From Dermatophilus congolensis (GTDB taxonomy: Bacteria > Actinomycetota > Actinomycetes > Actinomycetales > Dermatophilaceae), in assembly GCF_900447215.1 (NCBI RefSeq), contig NZ_UFYA01000001.1, positions 1,178,001 to 1,242,000 on the forward strand: DNA of 64,000 nucleotides. The letters are read 5' to 3'. Of the stretch, positions 43,422-51,634 are shown piece by piece. The notes beneath the pieces were generated by a model, which was not told where the DNA came from, did no database searches, and saw only the letters and a list, made by a program, of their open reading frames with translations. How positions within the stretch are numbered: position 1 is the stretch's first letter; the number at the start of each line of letters is the position of its first letter. The position numbers and the translations under genes were made by a program.

Positions 43422-44174
43422 TTAAGGCACGGTGGTGGCGTGGCGGTTTTTCTTGACGGCGAGGTGCCATGCGGCTGAGGCGGCAATAAGGGCGATTGTT
43501 GCGGCGAGGGCTGAGCGTGTGATGGCGCCATAGAGCAAGTCGCGCAGTTCACCTCCGGCGGCAAGGACGGGGAGGGCAGTTAGGGTTGTTGCGGTGGCTG
43601 CAGCTAGTAGAGGAAGAGTGAGTACGAGTAGTGCCGTACGTGGGTGGCGGCGGGGTGTGGCGGGACTGGCGGGTGCGCGCAGTGTGAGGACAACGGCAGT
43701 GATGGCCAGGGCCGTGAGACCACCAATACCGCTGATGTATTGGGCCCATTTATACCCAGGGAGTCCAGCGTGAGTGGTGGCAAGGAGAGGAATTGTTGTC
43801 GCTCCCCATCGGCCGGCGTGTGTGAATTCGTCCCAGATGACATGGGTGGCCGCACCGATGGCTGCCCCCAGGGCGACTAGGGGTAAAGGTGGGCGTTGTT
43901 GAGTGAGGGTGATTCGCCTTCGTAGCGGGGCGGGGGCTGCATCGAGCAGGGGGTGGCGTATGAGGTTCCACCAGGCGTACCAGAGCGCACTGGCTGCGAT
44001 GAGGTCAAAGGTGAGAATGCCGGTGAGTGTGTGGGTGGCGTCGTATGTGATGGGTATCCAGGGCATAAAGAGAGGGGTGTCGGGAATCATTGCGCCGATA
44101 CTCAGGGCAGCGAAGGGGATAGGGGTGCGTAGCAGTGGCAGTACGGCGGCGGGGTGAGCGAAGGTTACTGGCAT
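43422..44174 (-). CDS. DUF4184 family membrane protein
   Basis: 250 residues, about six transmembrane helices. The N-terminal MPVTFAHPAAVLPLLR is the DUF4184 signature, with GAMIPDTPLF, GAAIGAATHVIWDEFTH (a His/Asp/Glu cluster suggestive of metal binding in the membrane) and TTHAGLPGYKWAQYISGIGGL. Function unknown. ATG 44174 lies 6 nt after TACCCT (44181-44186), so the mRNA is probably leaderless. 127 bp separate it from the PTS operon on the same strand. Confidence 0.88.
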   Translation of the reverse strand: MPVTFAHPAAVLPLLRTPIPFAALSIGAMIPDTPLFMPWIPITYDATHTLTGILTFDLIAASALWYAWWNLIRHPLLDAAPAPLRRRITLTQQRPPLPLVALGAAIGAATHVIWDEFTHAGRWGATTIPLLATTHAGLPGYKWAQYISGIGGLTALAITAVVLTLRAPASPATPRRHPRTALLVLTLPLLAAATATTLTALPVLAAGGELRDLLYGAITRSALAATIALIAASAAWHLAVKKNRHATTVP

Positions 44175-44180
44175 AGCCGC

Positions 44181-44186
44181 AGGGTA
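44181..44186 (-). promoter_or_regulatory. -10 element of the DUF4184 gene (leaderless)
   Basis: TACCCT on the minus strand, 6 nt before ATG 44174. Confidence 0.45.
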
Positions 44187-44874
44187 AAAGGCGTTGTGGT
44201 GTGGTTGTTGTTGGGGCGCCTGAGGGTTGGGTGGCGTGAGAGTTTATTGAAAATGGTTGGTGGGCTTGGTTTTGCGTGAGGGATGTACACATGCCTGCTT
44301 TTATCTGCTGTGGCTACTTAGATACTTTTTCCGTACTTCTTTTGACGAGTTTTATGTTCATGCGCTGCGCTTTCCCTCCCTTGTGAGCTAGGGCGTATTA
44401 ATGAATTCACGGAAGGGGTTTGTGTTCGCTGCTAGCGGGCACGGAAAAGGGTCATTTCTGCGCGTAGCGATGTTTTGTTGCGATCGAGGAGTTTGCGGTT
44501 CCTCTCGGCACGGTGGGTCACGGTTTGGCGTCATTGATTGGTGGCCCACAACGTCAAGGGCCGTCTCATGTAAGGGGCAGGGATGTTCTCAGCTACCGCC
44601 CACCTAGCCAGGAACACAGCTGCAGCTCATCGCAATACAGATAAAGAGTGTCTATATGTCTATAGGTGGATAACTATTCGCATATCCGCAGGTGAGCTCC
44701 ACAGCTCCGACAGATAGCACGCGACAGTCAGCCTTTTCCCAGCCCCTTCACAGTTGACATAAACAGCGCTAAAAAACGACTGCGGTAGCGGGAAATCGAT
44801 TGTGTGAAAGTTTTTGCGCAACCCTGTTACACAAGCTGCAAAACAGAAACAGGCAGGTCACGATCTCGTAACGA
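44187..44874. other. Long non-coding, relatively AT-rich stretch
   Basis: About 690 bp without a supportable gene; the short open frames at 44401-44607 and 44804-44986 have no ribosome-binding site and no coding character. Local inverted repeats are visible, e.g. GTGGGTCAC / GTGGCCCAC around 44514-44558 and CGAGGA / TCCTCTCG around 44485-44507. A TTGACA hexamer lies near 44754 without a matching -10. G/C strand asymmetry changes sign across this stretch. Confidence 0.5.
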
Positions 44875-44890
44875 TGTGACCGGCATCACA
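44875..44890. promoter_or_regulatory. CRP-type operator TGTGA-N6-TCACA
   Basis: A perfect TGTGACCGGCATCACA palindrome, the consensus of CRP/GlxR-type cAMP receptor proteins. GATAAC 16 nt downstream could be a -10, putting the site at the position of an activator. It lies 76 nt before the riboswitch and about 300 nt before the nlpC-type gene. Confidence 0.7.
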
Positions 44891-44912
44891 ATCGACACGC
44901 ATCGACAGATAA

Positions 44913-44930
44913 CGGATTGGTTTCAATCCG
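44913..44930 (+). other. Small hairpin between CRP site and riboswitch
   Basis: A 7-bp perfect stem CGGATTG / CAATCCG with loop GTTT. It may form in the leader RNA or be a second operator. Confidence 0.35.
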
Positions 44931-44965
44931 GGCATGGTCTAGCTTTCTTTCTGGCCGCCACCCCT

Positions 44966-45165
44966 GAGGCGGTCGCCGGAGAATGACGCTGAGTCCTACC
45001 ACCATTCCCCGGCAGTACCTACACAGAAATGTGTTGGTGGTAGGAGCGGAGCACCCAATCTTGTGGACTTCCTAGAGAAGTCCTAGGGGTGAAGTGATCG
45101 GTAAACACGATCACCGGGAACCAGTGATATCCCGAACCCGACAGGTCATGCTTCGTAAGCGCCTC
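44966..45165 (+). promoter_or_regulatory. ydaO/yuaA (cyclic di-AMP) riboswitch
   Basis: The leader contains CCCGAACCCGACAG (45131-45144) followed by TTCGTAAGCG, matching the strongly conserved 3' part of ydaO-type aptamers, and TAGGGGTGAA (45084-45093), matching the GGGGUGAA element. GAGGCG (44966-44971) can pair with CGCCTC (45160-45165) as the closing P1 helix, and TCCTACCACC/GGTGGTAGGA forms an internal stem. In actinobacteria this riboswitch commonly sits before cell-wall hydrolase genes (rpf, NlpC/P60) and turns them off when c-di-AMP is bound. Confidence 0.82.
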
Positions 45166-45183
45166 CTGGAAAACACCACGAAA

Positions 45184-45678
45184 ATGAACAAGAATTTTGC
45201 CCCTGCGCGAATTGCCATCTCCGGACTTCTAGCTCTCGGACTTTCTGGCGGTGTAGCCGCCACGACCGCGTCGTCGCAAGCTTCCGCAGCAACTCCAGTT
45301 CCCAGCCGCGTCAAAGCCGCTGGATTCTCCGCCCGCATGGGCGCCCAGGCCGTCAACGTCGCTGCCACCAAGCGTGGCACCCCCTACCGCTACGGAGCCG
45401 CTGGCCCCCGCGCATTTGACTGCTCAGGCCTCGTCCAGTGGACCTACGCCCGCGTGGGTAAAAAGATGCCCCGCACCGCCCAAGACCAGTACCGGGCCAC
45501 CAAGCGCATCGCCCGCAGCACCGCACGCCCCGGCGACCTCGTCTTCTACGGCAGCTCCCAGAAGTACCACGTCGGCATCTACGCCGGTAACGGAAAAATG
45601 TGGCACGCCCCCCGCACCGGCCAGAACGTCAAACTAGTCAACGTGTACGGGTCTCCCTCGTACGGCCGCGTCCGCTGA
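45184..45678 (+). CDS. Secreted NlpC/P60 family peptidoglycan endopeptidase
   Basis: 164-residue precursor. The signal peptide (MNKNFAPARIAISGLLALGLSGGVAATTASSQASA, cleavage near 35) is followed by one NlpC/P60 domain: catalytic C80 in DCSGLVQWTYAR, H129 in KYHVGIYAG and H141 in MWHAPRTG as the third polar residue. It lacks any LysM or SH3 wall-binding domain, so it is a minimal hydrolase. ATG 45184 starts the signal peptide; the open frame further upstream (45094) is riboswitch RNA. Expression is probably controlled by the CRP site and riboswitch upstream. Confidence 0.92.
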   Translation: MNKNFAPARIAISGLLALGLSGGVAATTASSQASAATPVPSRVKAAGFSARMGAQAVNVAATKRGTPYRYGAAGPRAFDCSGLVQWTYARVGKKMPRTAQDQYRATKRIARSTARPGDLVFYGSSQKYHVGIYAGNGKMWHAPRTGQNVKLVNVYGSPSYGRVR

Positions 45679-45700
45679 TAACAGCAACACTGCCCTACCG

Positions 45701-45745
45701 ACAGCTCAGGAGCGCACCGATACAACCGGTGCGCTCCTGAGCTGT
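45701..45745. terminator. Terminator: 19-bp perfect palindrome
   Basis: Arms 45701-45719 and 45727-45745 with a 7-nt loop, between the convergent NlpC/P60 and alr genes. Confidence 0.82.
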
Positions 45746-45771
45746 ACCTACCGCATTAAAAACTCACGAAA

Positions 45772-46995
45772 CTACTCCCCCACATACGTGCGCTGAACCC
45801 GCCGACCAATCCCGGTAAGAACTTCATACGAAATTGTCCCCAGCGCCTGCGCCATATCATCAGCGCCAAAACATCCATCACCTGCACCACCCAGCAACAC
45901 CACCTCAGTACCCATCGACTCAACCGCACCTTGCCCCAGATCAAGCAACAACTGATCCATACACACACGCCCAACCACCGGCACCGACCGCCCAGCCACA
46001 CACGCACGCGCCACATTCGACAGCCCCCGCCGGTACCCATCGGCGTACCCGACCGGAACAGTCGCAATCACTGTTTCTCTTGGTGTCGTCCACGTCCGCC
46101 CATACGAGACCGTCTCCCCCGCTGCCACAGTCTTCACCACAGAAATAGGTGCACGCCACTGCAACACCGGCTCCACCTGCACCGAACGCACTGTCCTGGC
46201 ATCCGGGTAATACCCATACGCCAAAATTCCCGGCCGCACCATAGACCCCCAAGACTGCGGATACGCCAGCACACCTCCGGAATTCGCTGCATGCACCAGC
46301 TCAGGGAAATACCCCAACGCCTCCGCAACCTGCGGAACAGCCTCACCAAACCGCACGATCTGTTCCTCAGTAAACGCCACACACCCAGGGTCTGGATCAT
46401 CTGCAACAGCGAAATGTGTGAACACACCCTGCACCCGAAGATCAGGACACCTCGCAGCAACATGCGCAGCCAACAGCCCCGCATGCGTAAACTCCACCCC
46501 TACCCGACGCATCCCCGTATCGATTTTCAACTGCACCAGCACCGGACCATCCCAATACGGCTGCTGCCCAGCCTGCCGCAACGCCGCCACCGCTGCCTGG
46601 ACAGCATCCGCCTCTGCAGCTGACTGAACTGACAACACCACCCCTGCTCGCAACCCCACCTCAAGCTCGCAATGAAGCGCCGGAGACATTTTGAGAATCG
46701 GTAGCTCCACACCAGCCTTGCGCAGCTCCAACCCTTCCGCGACCGTCGCCACCCCAAGCCAATCCACCAGCTTGCGTTCCTGGACGAAACGCGACACCGC
46801 CACCGCGCCGTGACCATACGCATCGGCCTTCACCGGCAACAAAACACCTCGCCCCGACCCCACGTGCGAACGAATCGCACGCAAGTTCGAAGCGAGGCGA
46901 TCTAGCCGAACCACAGCCCACGAAGGGCCGCTCTGCCCCTCCTCCACCACGTCGGACAGAGAAAAAGACAATGCATGTTCGGTCGAGGTATTCAC
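45772..46995 (-). CDS. alr: Alanine racemase
   Basis: PLP enzyme making D-alanine for peptidoglycan. 407 residues; catalytic Lys56 in LLPVKADAYGHGAV, the second catalytic Tyr in ETVSYGRTW near 290, PVGYADGYRRGLSN and GRVCMDQLLLDL. GTG 46995 is the likely start. It lies 10 bp after the sufT stop on the same strand, so it may be a downstream member of the suf operon; it also converges with the cell-wall hydrolase gene. Confidence 0.95.
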   Translation of the reverse strand: MNTSTEHALSFSLSDVVEEGQSGPSWAVVRLDRLASNLRAIRSHVGSGRGVLLPVKADAYGHGAVAVSRFVQERKLVDWLGVATVAEGLELRKAGVELPILKMSPALHCELEVGLRAGVVLSVQSAAEADAVQAAVAALRQAGQQPYWDGPVLVQLKIDTGMRRVGVEFTHAGLLAAHVAARCPDLRVQGVFTHFAVADDPDPGCVAFTEEQIVRFGEAVPQVAEALGYFPELVHAANSGGVLAYPQSWGSMVRPGILAYGYYPDARTVRSVQVEPVLQWRAPISVVKTVAAGETVSYGRTWTTPRETVIATVPVGYADGYRRGLSNVARACVAGRSVPVVGRVCMDQLLLDLGQGAVESMGTEVVLLGGAGDGCFGADDMAQALGTISYEVLTGIGRRVQRTYVGE

Positions 46996-47005
46996 CCCGG
47001 AATCA

Positions 47006-47389
47006 TCACACGTTGAACCCTAGAGCGCGCAGTTGCTCCCGACCATCCTCGGTGATCTTGTCCGGGCCCCACGGCGGCATCCACACCCAGTTAATACGGT
47101 GATCATCAACAATTCCGCTCAGCGCCATAGCAGTTTGCTCTTCAATGACATCCGTAAGCGGGCATGCCGCACTCGTCAACGTCATATCAATCGTGGCTCG
47201 ACGCTCACCATCAACAACAACGCCATACACCAAGCCAAGATCAACCACATTGATACCCAGCTCAGGGTCAACCACATCACGCATGGCTTCTTCTACATCA
47301 GCCGATGTTGGTAGCGAAGTCACCGCAGGCTTGTCCTCATACGGATTCGCGTCTGTGGTCTCATCACCAGATGGGCTGGTTTCACTCAT
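47006..47389 (-). CDS. sufT: Metal-sulfur cluster assembly factor (SufT / MIP18-DUF59)
   Basis: 127 residues. The DUF59 core VEEAMRDVVDPELGINVVDLGLVYGVVV has the conserved DPE motif, and TLTSAACPLTDVIEEQ carries the reactive-type Cys. It helps Fe-S cluster maturation or transfer and is the usual last member of actinobacterial suf operons. GGAG lies 8 nt before ATG 47389. Confidence 0.93.
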   Translation of the reverse strand: MSETSPSGDETTDANPYEDKPAVTSLPTSADVEEAMRDVVDPELGINVVDLGLVYGVVVDGERRATIDMTLTSAACPLTDVIEEQTAMALSGIVDDHRINWVWMPPWGPDKITEDGREQLRALGFNV

Positions 47390-47462
47390 ATATGTCTCCT
47401 GATAGGACGACGCTCAACGCGCCAGTAACGCCTGTGTCTATTTCACAGCCCGAAGCTGCCGG

Positions 47463-47918
47463 TCAGCAATCGATAGATCCACCGGCACGAGCAACAGCAT
47501 CAGTGAACGCCGACCACGACAAAAGGGCACACTTCACTCGCGCCGGATACTGAGAAACCCCAGCGAACGCGACACCATCACCGATGGTCTCCTCGTCCCC
47601 TGCATCTTTGCCCCGGCTGGTCAGCATCGCCTTCATCGCCTCATAGGTGTGCATCGCCTCACCCAACGGGTGCCCAATAATCTCCTGCGCCAACACAGAA
47701 GCCGACGCCACCGAAATCGAACACCCCTGCGCGTCATAAGACACGTCCTGCACCATAGCTTCGGTGCCCTTCTCCGCGTTCAACAAGTGAACCCGCAGCG
47801 TGATCTCATCGCCACAGCTGGTGTTGACGTGATGCACCTCCGCACCAAACGGAGCACGCAACCCCGCATGCTGTGGATGTTTGCTGTGATCAAGGATCAA
47901 TTCCTGATACATGTCCAT
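47463..47918 (-). CDS. sufU: SUF system NifU-like assembly protein
   Basis: Zinc-containing sulfur acceptor/activator for SufS in Gram-positive SUF systems. 151 residues with the conserved cysteines C35 (NTSCGDE), C66 (QGCSISVASAS) and C130 (VKCALLSW). It overlaps sufS by one base (stop/start TAATG). The C-terminal part is shorter than in some relatives but complete. Confidence 0.95.
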   Translation of the reverse strand: MDMYQELILDHSKHPQHAGLRAPFGAEVHHVNTSCGDEITLRVHLLNAEKGTEAMVQDVSYDAQGCSISVASASVLAQEIIGHPLGEAMHTYEAMKAMLTSRGKDAGDEETIGDGVAFAGVSQYPARVKCALLSWSAFTDAVARAGGSIDC

Positions 47919-49219
47919 TACAGGCTCACCCCGAAAATCGACGGGATCCGATCCAAAGCCGCCGCCCAGGCATCAATCTCGTCATGAGTGGTGTACACAG
48001 AAAAACTGGCCCGCGTGCTAGCAGTAACACCCAGCTTGCGGTGTAGCGGCCCTGCACAGTGGTGACCGCTGCGCACAGCGACACCGGAATCATCAAGAAT
48101 CTGCGCCACGTCATGCGGATGCACATCTTTAACCGTAAAAGCCAACGCGCCAACACGATCAGAAGCCTCCAACGGCCCCAACACCGTCATCCACGGACGC
48201 TGCGCCGCAACCTCAAGCGCATGCTCCATCAACTCCTGATCATGGGCCTCAACCTTGTCCATGCCCAGATCACAGAGATAACGAGCAGCAGCCGCCAGTG
48301 CAATGCTCTGCGATACCACTGGCGTTCCTGCTTCAAAGCGGGTCGGCGGGGGGAGGTAGGTTGTCTTCTCCATCCGCACGAGCTCGATCATTGACCCGCC
48401 CGTGGTGTATGGCGGCATCGCAGCCAACAGCTCACGCCTACCCCACAGCACGCCGATCCCAAGCGGGCCAAGCATTTTGTGACCGGTGAAAGCAACGAAG
48501 TCCGCGCCCAGAGAGCGCACATCGACCGCCATATGTGGCACCGACTGCGCCGCATCCACAAGCACCAACGCTCCCACGGCATGTGCCTTAGCCGCTACCG
48601 CAGCGACGTCATTACGGGTAGCCAGCACGTTCGACACCTGGGTCAAGGAAACCAGTTTGGTCCTCTCACTGAGCACCTCGCCCCAGGCTTCATCAGGGAT
48701 TCTTCCGGAATCATCGAACGTCACCCACCGCAGTGTCGCCCCTGTGCGGCGACACAACTCCTGCCATGGGACAAGGTTCGCGTGATGTTCCATCTCGGTG
48801 ATGACGATTTCGTCCCCAGGGCCCACACACAACCGTGCAGCCAATGACTCCTCGACACCATCAAGGGCTCCAGGCGCAACCGCGTTCGACAACGCATACG
48901 CAACGAGATTGATCGACTCTGTCGCATTCCGCGTGAAAACAATCTCGTCGACCTCAGCGCCCACGAAACCTGCGATCGTTGCGCGTGCCTGCTCATAGGC
49001 CTCTGTTGCCTCTTCAGCGATAGCGTGCGCCCCGCGATGCACCGCGGCATGGTAGTGCGCGTAGTAATCGCTTTCGGCGTCGATAACGACCTGAGGCTTA
49101 AGCGACGTCGCTCCCGAGTCCAGGTACACCAGCTGGCGGCCACCGCGGACTGTCCGCGCCAATTCCGGAAAATCAGCTCGGATACGCACAAGATCATCCT
49201 GCGTGAACGTGCTGGTCAT
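47918..49219 (-). CDS. sufS: Cysteine desulfurase
   Basis: Group II PLP-dependent desulfurase releasing sulfur from cysteine as a persulfide. 433 residues; the PLP lysine is in FTGHKMLGPLGIGVLWG near 227, the catalytic Cys in VRSGHHCAGPLHRKLG near 365; DAAQSVPHM and the N-terminal YLDSGATSLKP are present. ATG 49219 follows GGAGGTGAC; the open frame to 49249 is not used. Confidence 0.95.
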   Translation of the reverse strand: MTSTFTQDDLVRIRADFPELARTVRGGRQLVYLDSGATSLKPQVVIDAESDYYAHYHAAVHRGAHAIAEEATEAYEQARATIAGFVGAEVDEIVFTRNATESINLVAYALSNAVAPGALDGVEESLAARLCVGPGDEIVITEMEHHANLVPWQELCRRTGATLRWVTFDDSGRIPDEAWGEVLSERTKLVSLTQVSNVLATRNDVAAVAAKAHAVGALVLVDAAQSVPHMAVDVRSLGADFVAFTGHKMLGPLGIGVLWGRRELLAAMPPYTTGGSMIELVRMEKTTYLPPPTRFEAGTPVVSQSIALAAAARYLCDLGMDKVEAHDQELMEHALEVAAQRPWMTVLGPLEASDRVGALAFTVKDVHPHDVAQILDDSGVAVRSGHHCAGPLHRKLGVTASTRASFSVYTTHDEIDAWAAALDRIPSIFGVSL

Positions 49220-49278
49220 GTCACCTCCGTGAGGAATTGGTACCGGCAAGGCGTGCCGTACCGGTACAGGAAAAGCGA

Positions 49279-50037
49279 TCAGGCGTTCGCGTTAACGAAA
49301 CGGTCGTAGCCGTTCGCTTCCAGCTCCTCCGCCAGTTCCGGGCCGCCGTGCTCAACAAAACGTCCTTTGACGAATACGTGCACATAGTCCGGCTTGATGT
49401 ACCGCAAAATGCGGGTGTAGTGCGTGATGAGCAACGTGCCCATCTCATTAGCCTCAGCGGCACGGTTCACGCCTTCAGAAACGATGCGCAGCGCGTCAAT
49501 ATCCAAGCCTGAGTCAGTCTCGTCAAGAATGGCCATCTTCGGCTTCAACAATTCAAGCTGCAGGATCTCGTGACGCTTCTTTTCACCGCCGGAGAACCCG
49601 GAGTTGATGTCACGCTCAGCGAAGGCCGGGTCCATCTGCAACCGCGCCATCGCCTCCTTGACCTCTTTAACCCAGGTGCGCAGCTTCGGTGCCTGACCGT
49701 CAATAGCGGTCTTGGAGGTACGCAGGAAGTTACTCACCGAGACACCTGGCACCTCGACCGGGTACTGCATCGCAAGGAAAACGCCCGCCTTAGCGCGCTC
49801 GTCAACACTCATCGCCAGCACGTCTTCGCCATCGAGAGTGACCGACCCGCCGATCACGTTGTATTTCGGGTGCCCGGCCAGCGAGTACGCCAACGTGGAC
49901 TTTCCGGAACCGTTCGGTCCCATCACGGCGTGCGTCTCACCAGAGTTGATAGTGAGGTCAACGCCTTTAAGGATCTCTTTGGGGCCGCTCTCGGTGTCAA
50001 CCGAGACGCGCAATCCTTCAATTTTGAGAGTGGACAT
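49279..50037 (-). CDS. sufC: Fe-S cluster assembly ATPase SufC
   Basis: ABC-type ATPase of the SufBCD scaffold. 252 residues: Walker A GPNGSGKST near 40-48, signature FSGGEKKRHEILQLEL (typical SufC variant), Walker B AILDETDSGLD, H-loop TH. ATG 50037 follows GGAGAGACC-like sequence; the long upstream open frame to 50256 overlaps the Rieske gene and is rejected. Confidence 0.95.
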   Translation of the reverse strand: MSTLKIEGLRVSVDTESGPKEILKGVDLTINSGETHAVMGPNGSGKSTLAYSLAGHPKYNVIGGSVTLDGEDVLAMSVDERAKAGVFLAMQYPVEVPGVSVSNFLRTSKTAIDGQAPKLRTWVKEVKEAMARLQMDPAFAERDINSGFSGGEKKRHEILQLELLKPKMAILDETDSGLDIDALRIVSEGVNRAAEANEMGTLLITHYTRILRYIKPDYVHVFVKGRFVEHGGPELAEELEANGYDRFVNANA

Positions 50038-50114
50038 TTCGCGGGTCTCTCCTCGCGTGTGCAAGTTCGGAAGTTCAAAAGGTGCGTCCCCGCATGTGCT
50101 GGGGAACGCAGAAA

Positions 50115-50447
50115 TCAAGCGTTGATGCGGCGGGTGGGGTCGACGTACACGTTCTCGTCCATCACCCGAACCGCATACACGCCCACCGGCGCGAACGCGG
50201 GAGGGCACTGCGGCTGGCCCGAGCGCAGATCGAAGCGGGCACCGTGAAGCCAGCACTCGACCTCACAGCCTTCAACATCACCCTCAGCGAGACTGACCGC
50301 ACCGTGCGTGCACAGCTCATCAATCGCATGTACCTGGCCGTCTTCATCGCGGACGATTGCCATGCGTATGTCACCGACAACTGCCGGTGCGCCACCGACT
50401 TCGGGTAGGTCCGCCACTGAGCAGACAAGTTCGAACGCCTCGCTCAT
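50115..50447 (-). CDS. Rieske [2Fe-2S] ferredoxin-like protein
   Basis: 110 residues with the Rieske ligands C-T-H near 46-48 (LCTHGAVSL) and C-W-L-H near 64-67 (CWLHGARFDL). It is annotated in relatives as a non-haem oxygenase ferredoxin subunit and is a constant member of actinobacterial suf operons, probably donating electrons to Fe-S assembly. It overlaps sufD by 4 bp. Confidence 0.93.
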   Translation of the reverse strand: MSEAFELVCSVADLPEVGGAPAVVGDIRMAIVRDEDGQVHAIDELCTHGAVSLAEGDVEGCEVECWLHGARFDLRSGQPQCPPAFAPVGVYAVRVMDENVYVDPTRRINA

Positions 50448-51634
50448 GCCTGTGACTCCTGCTCAGCTTTGATGCGCGCAGATGCCTCCAGCTCAACCTC
50501 AATTGCTGCGGTGAGTCGATCCACGACCTCATCGATACCGATCTTCTTGATGACCTCAGCAAAGAAGGCATGGACAATCATGCGGCGTGCTTCGTCTTCT
50601 GCGATGCCGCGGCTCATCAGGTAGAAGAGTTGTTCATCATCGAAACGTCCGGTTGTGGAAGCATGCCCGGCACCGACGATTTCACCGGTCTCGATCTCCA
50701 AGTTGGGAACGGAGTCCGCGCGCGGCCCATCAGTAAGAACAAGGTTGCGGTTCATCTCGTACGTCTCGGTGCCTTCAGCTGCGGCGCGGATGAGCACATC
50801 CCCCACCCACACAGTGTGGGCTTCCTCGCCCTGCAGGGCGCCTTTGTACTCCACGTTGGAGTAGCAGTGCGGCTCAGAGTGGTCGACGTAAAGACGGTGT
50901 TCGAGGTGTTGACCGGCATCAGCGAAATACACGCCCAAGCCTTCAAAACGGCCACCGGTTCCGGCGTACGTGGCGTTCGTGTTGACCCGCACGATCTTGC
51001 CGGACAAGCTCACCGCGATGTGCCGCACCGAGGCATCACGCCCCACGACCACGTCGTGCTGTGCAAGGTGAACGGCGTCGTCATCCCATTCCTGCAGTGA
51101 CACCACTGACAGGTCGGCGCCATCGCCAGTAACAATTGACACCAAAGAGCCCAAACGTGCCGAGCCGGTGTGCCGCAGCACAAGACGAGCACGCGAATGC
51201 CGTCCCGCCGTGACGAGCAGGTGCGAGAACACTGCCTGACCCTGCCCCACGGTGGGCACACGGATCGGCTCAGTGACATCAACATCAGCGGGGATGTCGA
51301 TGCGCAGCACTGCGCCAGCTCGGGATGCGGTGACCGCGGCAGCACGGTCTCCACCAGGCTGGGCGCCCAGCTCACGCGCCTCTTCCAGGGTCACAATCGA
51401 GGCAGTGACACCCTCAGGAAGGTCAGTGGGCACCTGGGGTGGTACGCATGCTTCACCTTCGGCGAAGAAATCACCGAGGCGATCAACCGGGGTGAAGCGC
51501 CAGTCTTCTTCACGCCCATGCGGAACGGAGAAGTCAGACGGAGCAAACGAACGTGTGCGCTCAGCGCGGGACTGCTCCGGAACAAAGCCTTGCCCCGTGG
51601 AGGGCGTTACGGTTTCTGGGGTGACGAGCGGCAT
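50444..51634 (-). CDS. sufD: Fe-S cluster assembly protein SufD
   Basis: 396-residue beta-helix scaffold subunit forming SufBC2D with SufB and SufC. The core carries VYFADAGQHLEHRLYVDHSEPHCYSNVEYKGAL and the C-terminal [31 protein letters not shown], both typical. It overlaps sufB by one base and the Rieske gene by 4, so the block is translationally coupled. Confidence 0.95.
   Translation of the reverse strand: MPLVTPETVTPSTGQGFVPEQSRAERTRSFAPSDFSVPHGREEDWRFTPVDRLGDFFAEGEACVPPQVPTDLPEGVTASIVTLEEARELGAQPGGDRAAAVTASRAGAVLRIDIPADVDVTEPIRVPTVGQGQAVFSHLLVTAGRHSRARLVLRHTGSARLGSLVSIVTGDGADLSVVSLQEWDDDAVHLAQHDVVVGRDASVRHIAVSLSGKIVRVNTNATYAGTGGRFEGLGVYFADAGQHLEHRLYVDHSEPHCYSNVEYKGALQGEEAHTVWVGDVLIRAAAEGTETYEMNRNLVLTDGPRADSVPNLEIETGEIVGAGHASTTGRFDDEQLFYLMSRGIAEDEARRMIVHAFFAEVIKKIGIDEVVDRLTAAIEVELEASARIKAEQESQA

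Noticed and set aside
44401-44607. Open frame of 68 residues in the non-coding stretch
   Set aside because: No ribosome-binding site, no -10 at leaderless spacing and no family resemblance.
45094-45183. N-terminal extension of the NlpC/P60 protein
   Set aside because: These bases are the conserved 3' half of the riboswitch; the signal peptide starts at 45184.
49279-50256. 325-residue version of SufC
   Set aside because: The extra N-terminal residues are an out-of-frame reading of the Rieske gene; ATG 50037 gives the normal SufC length.
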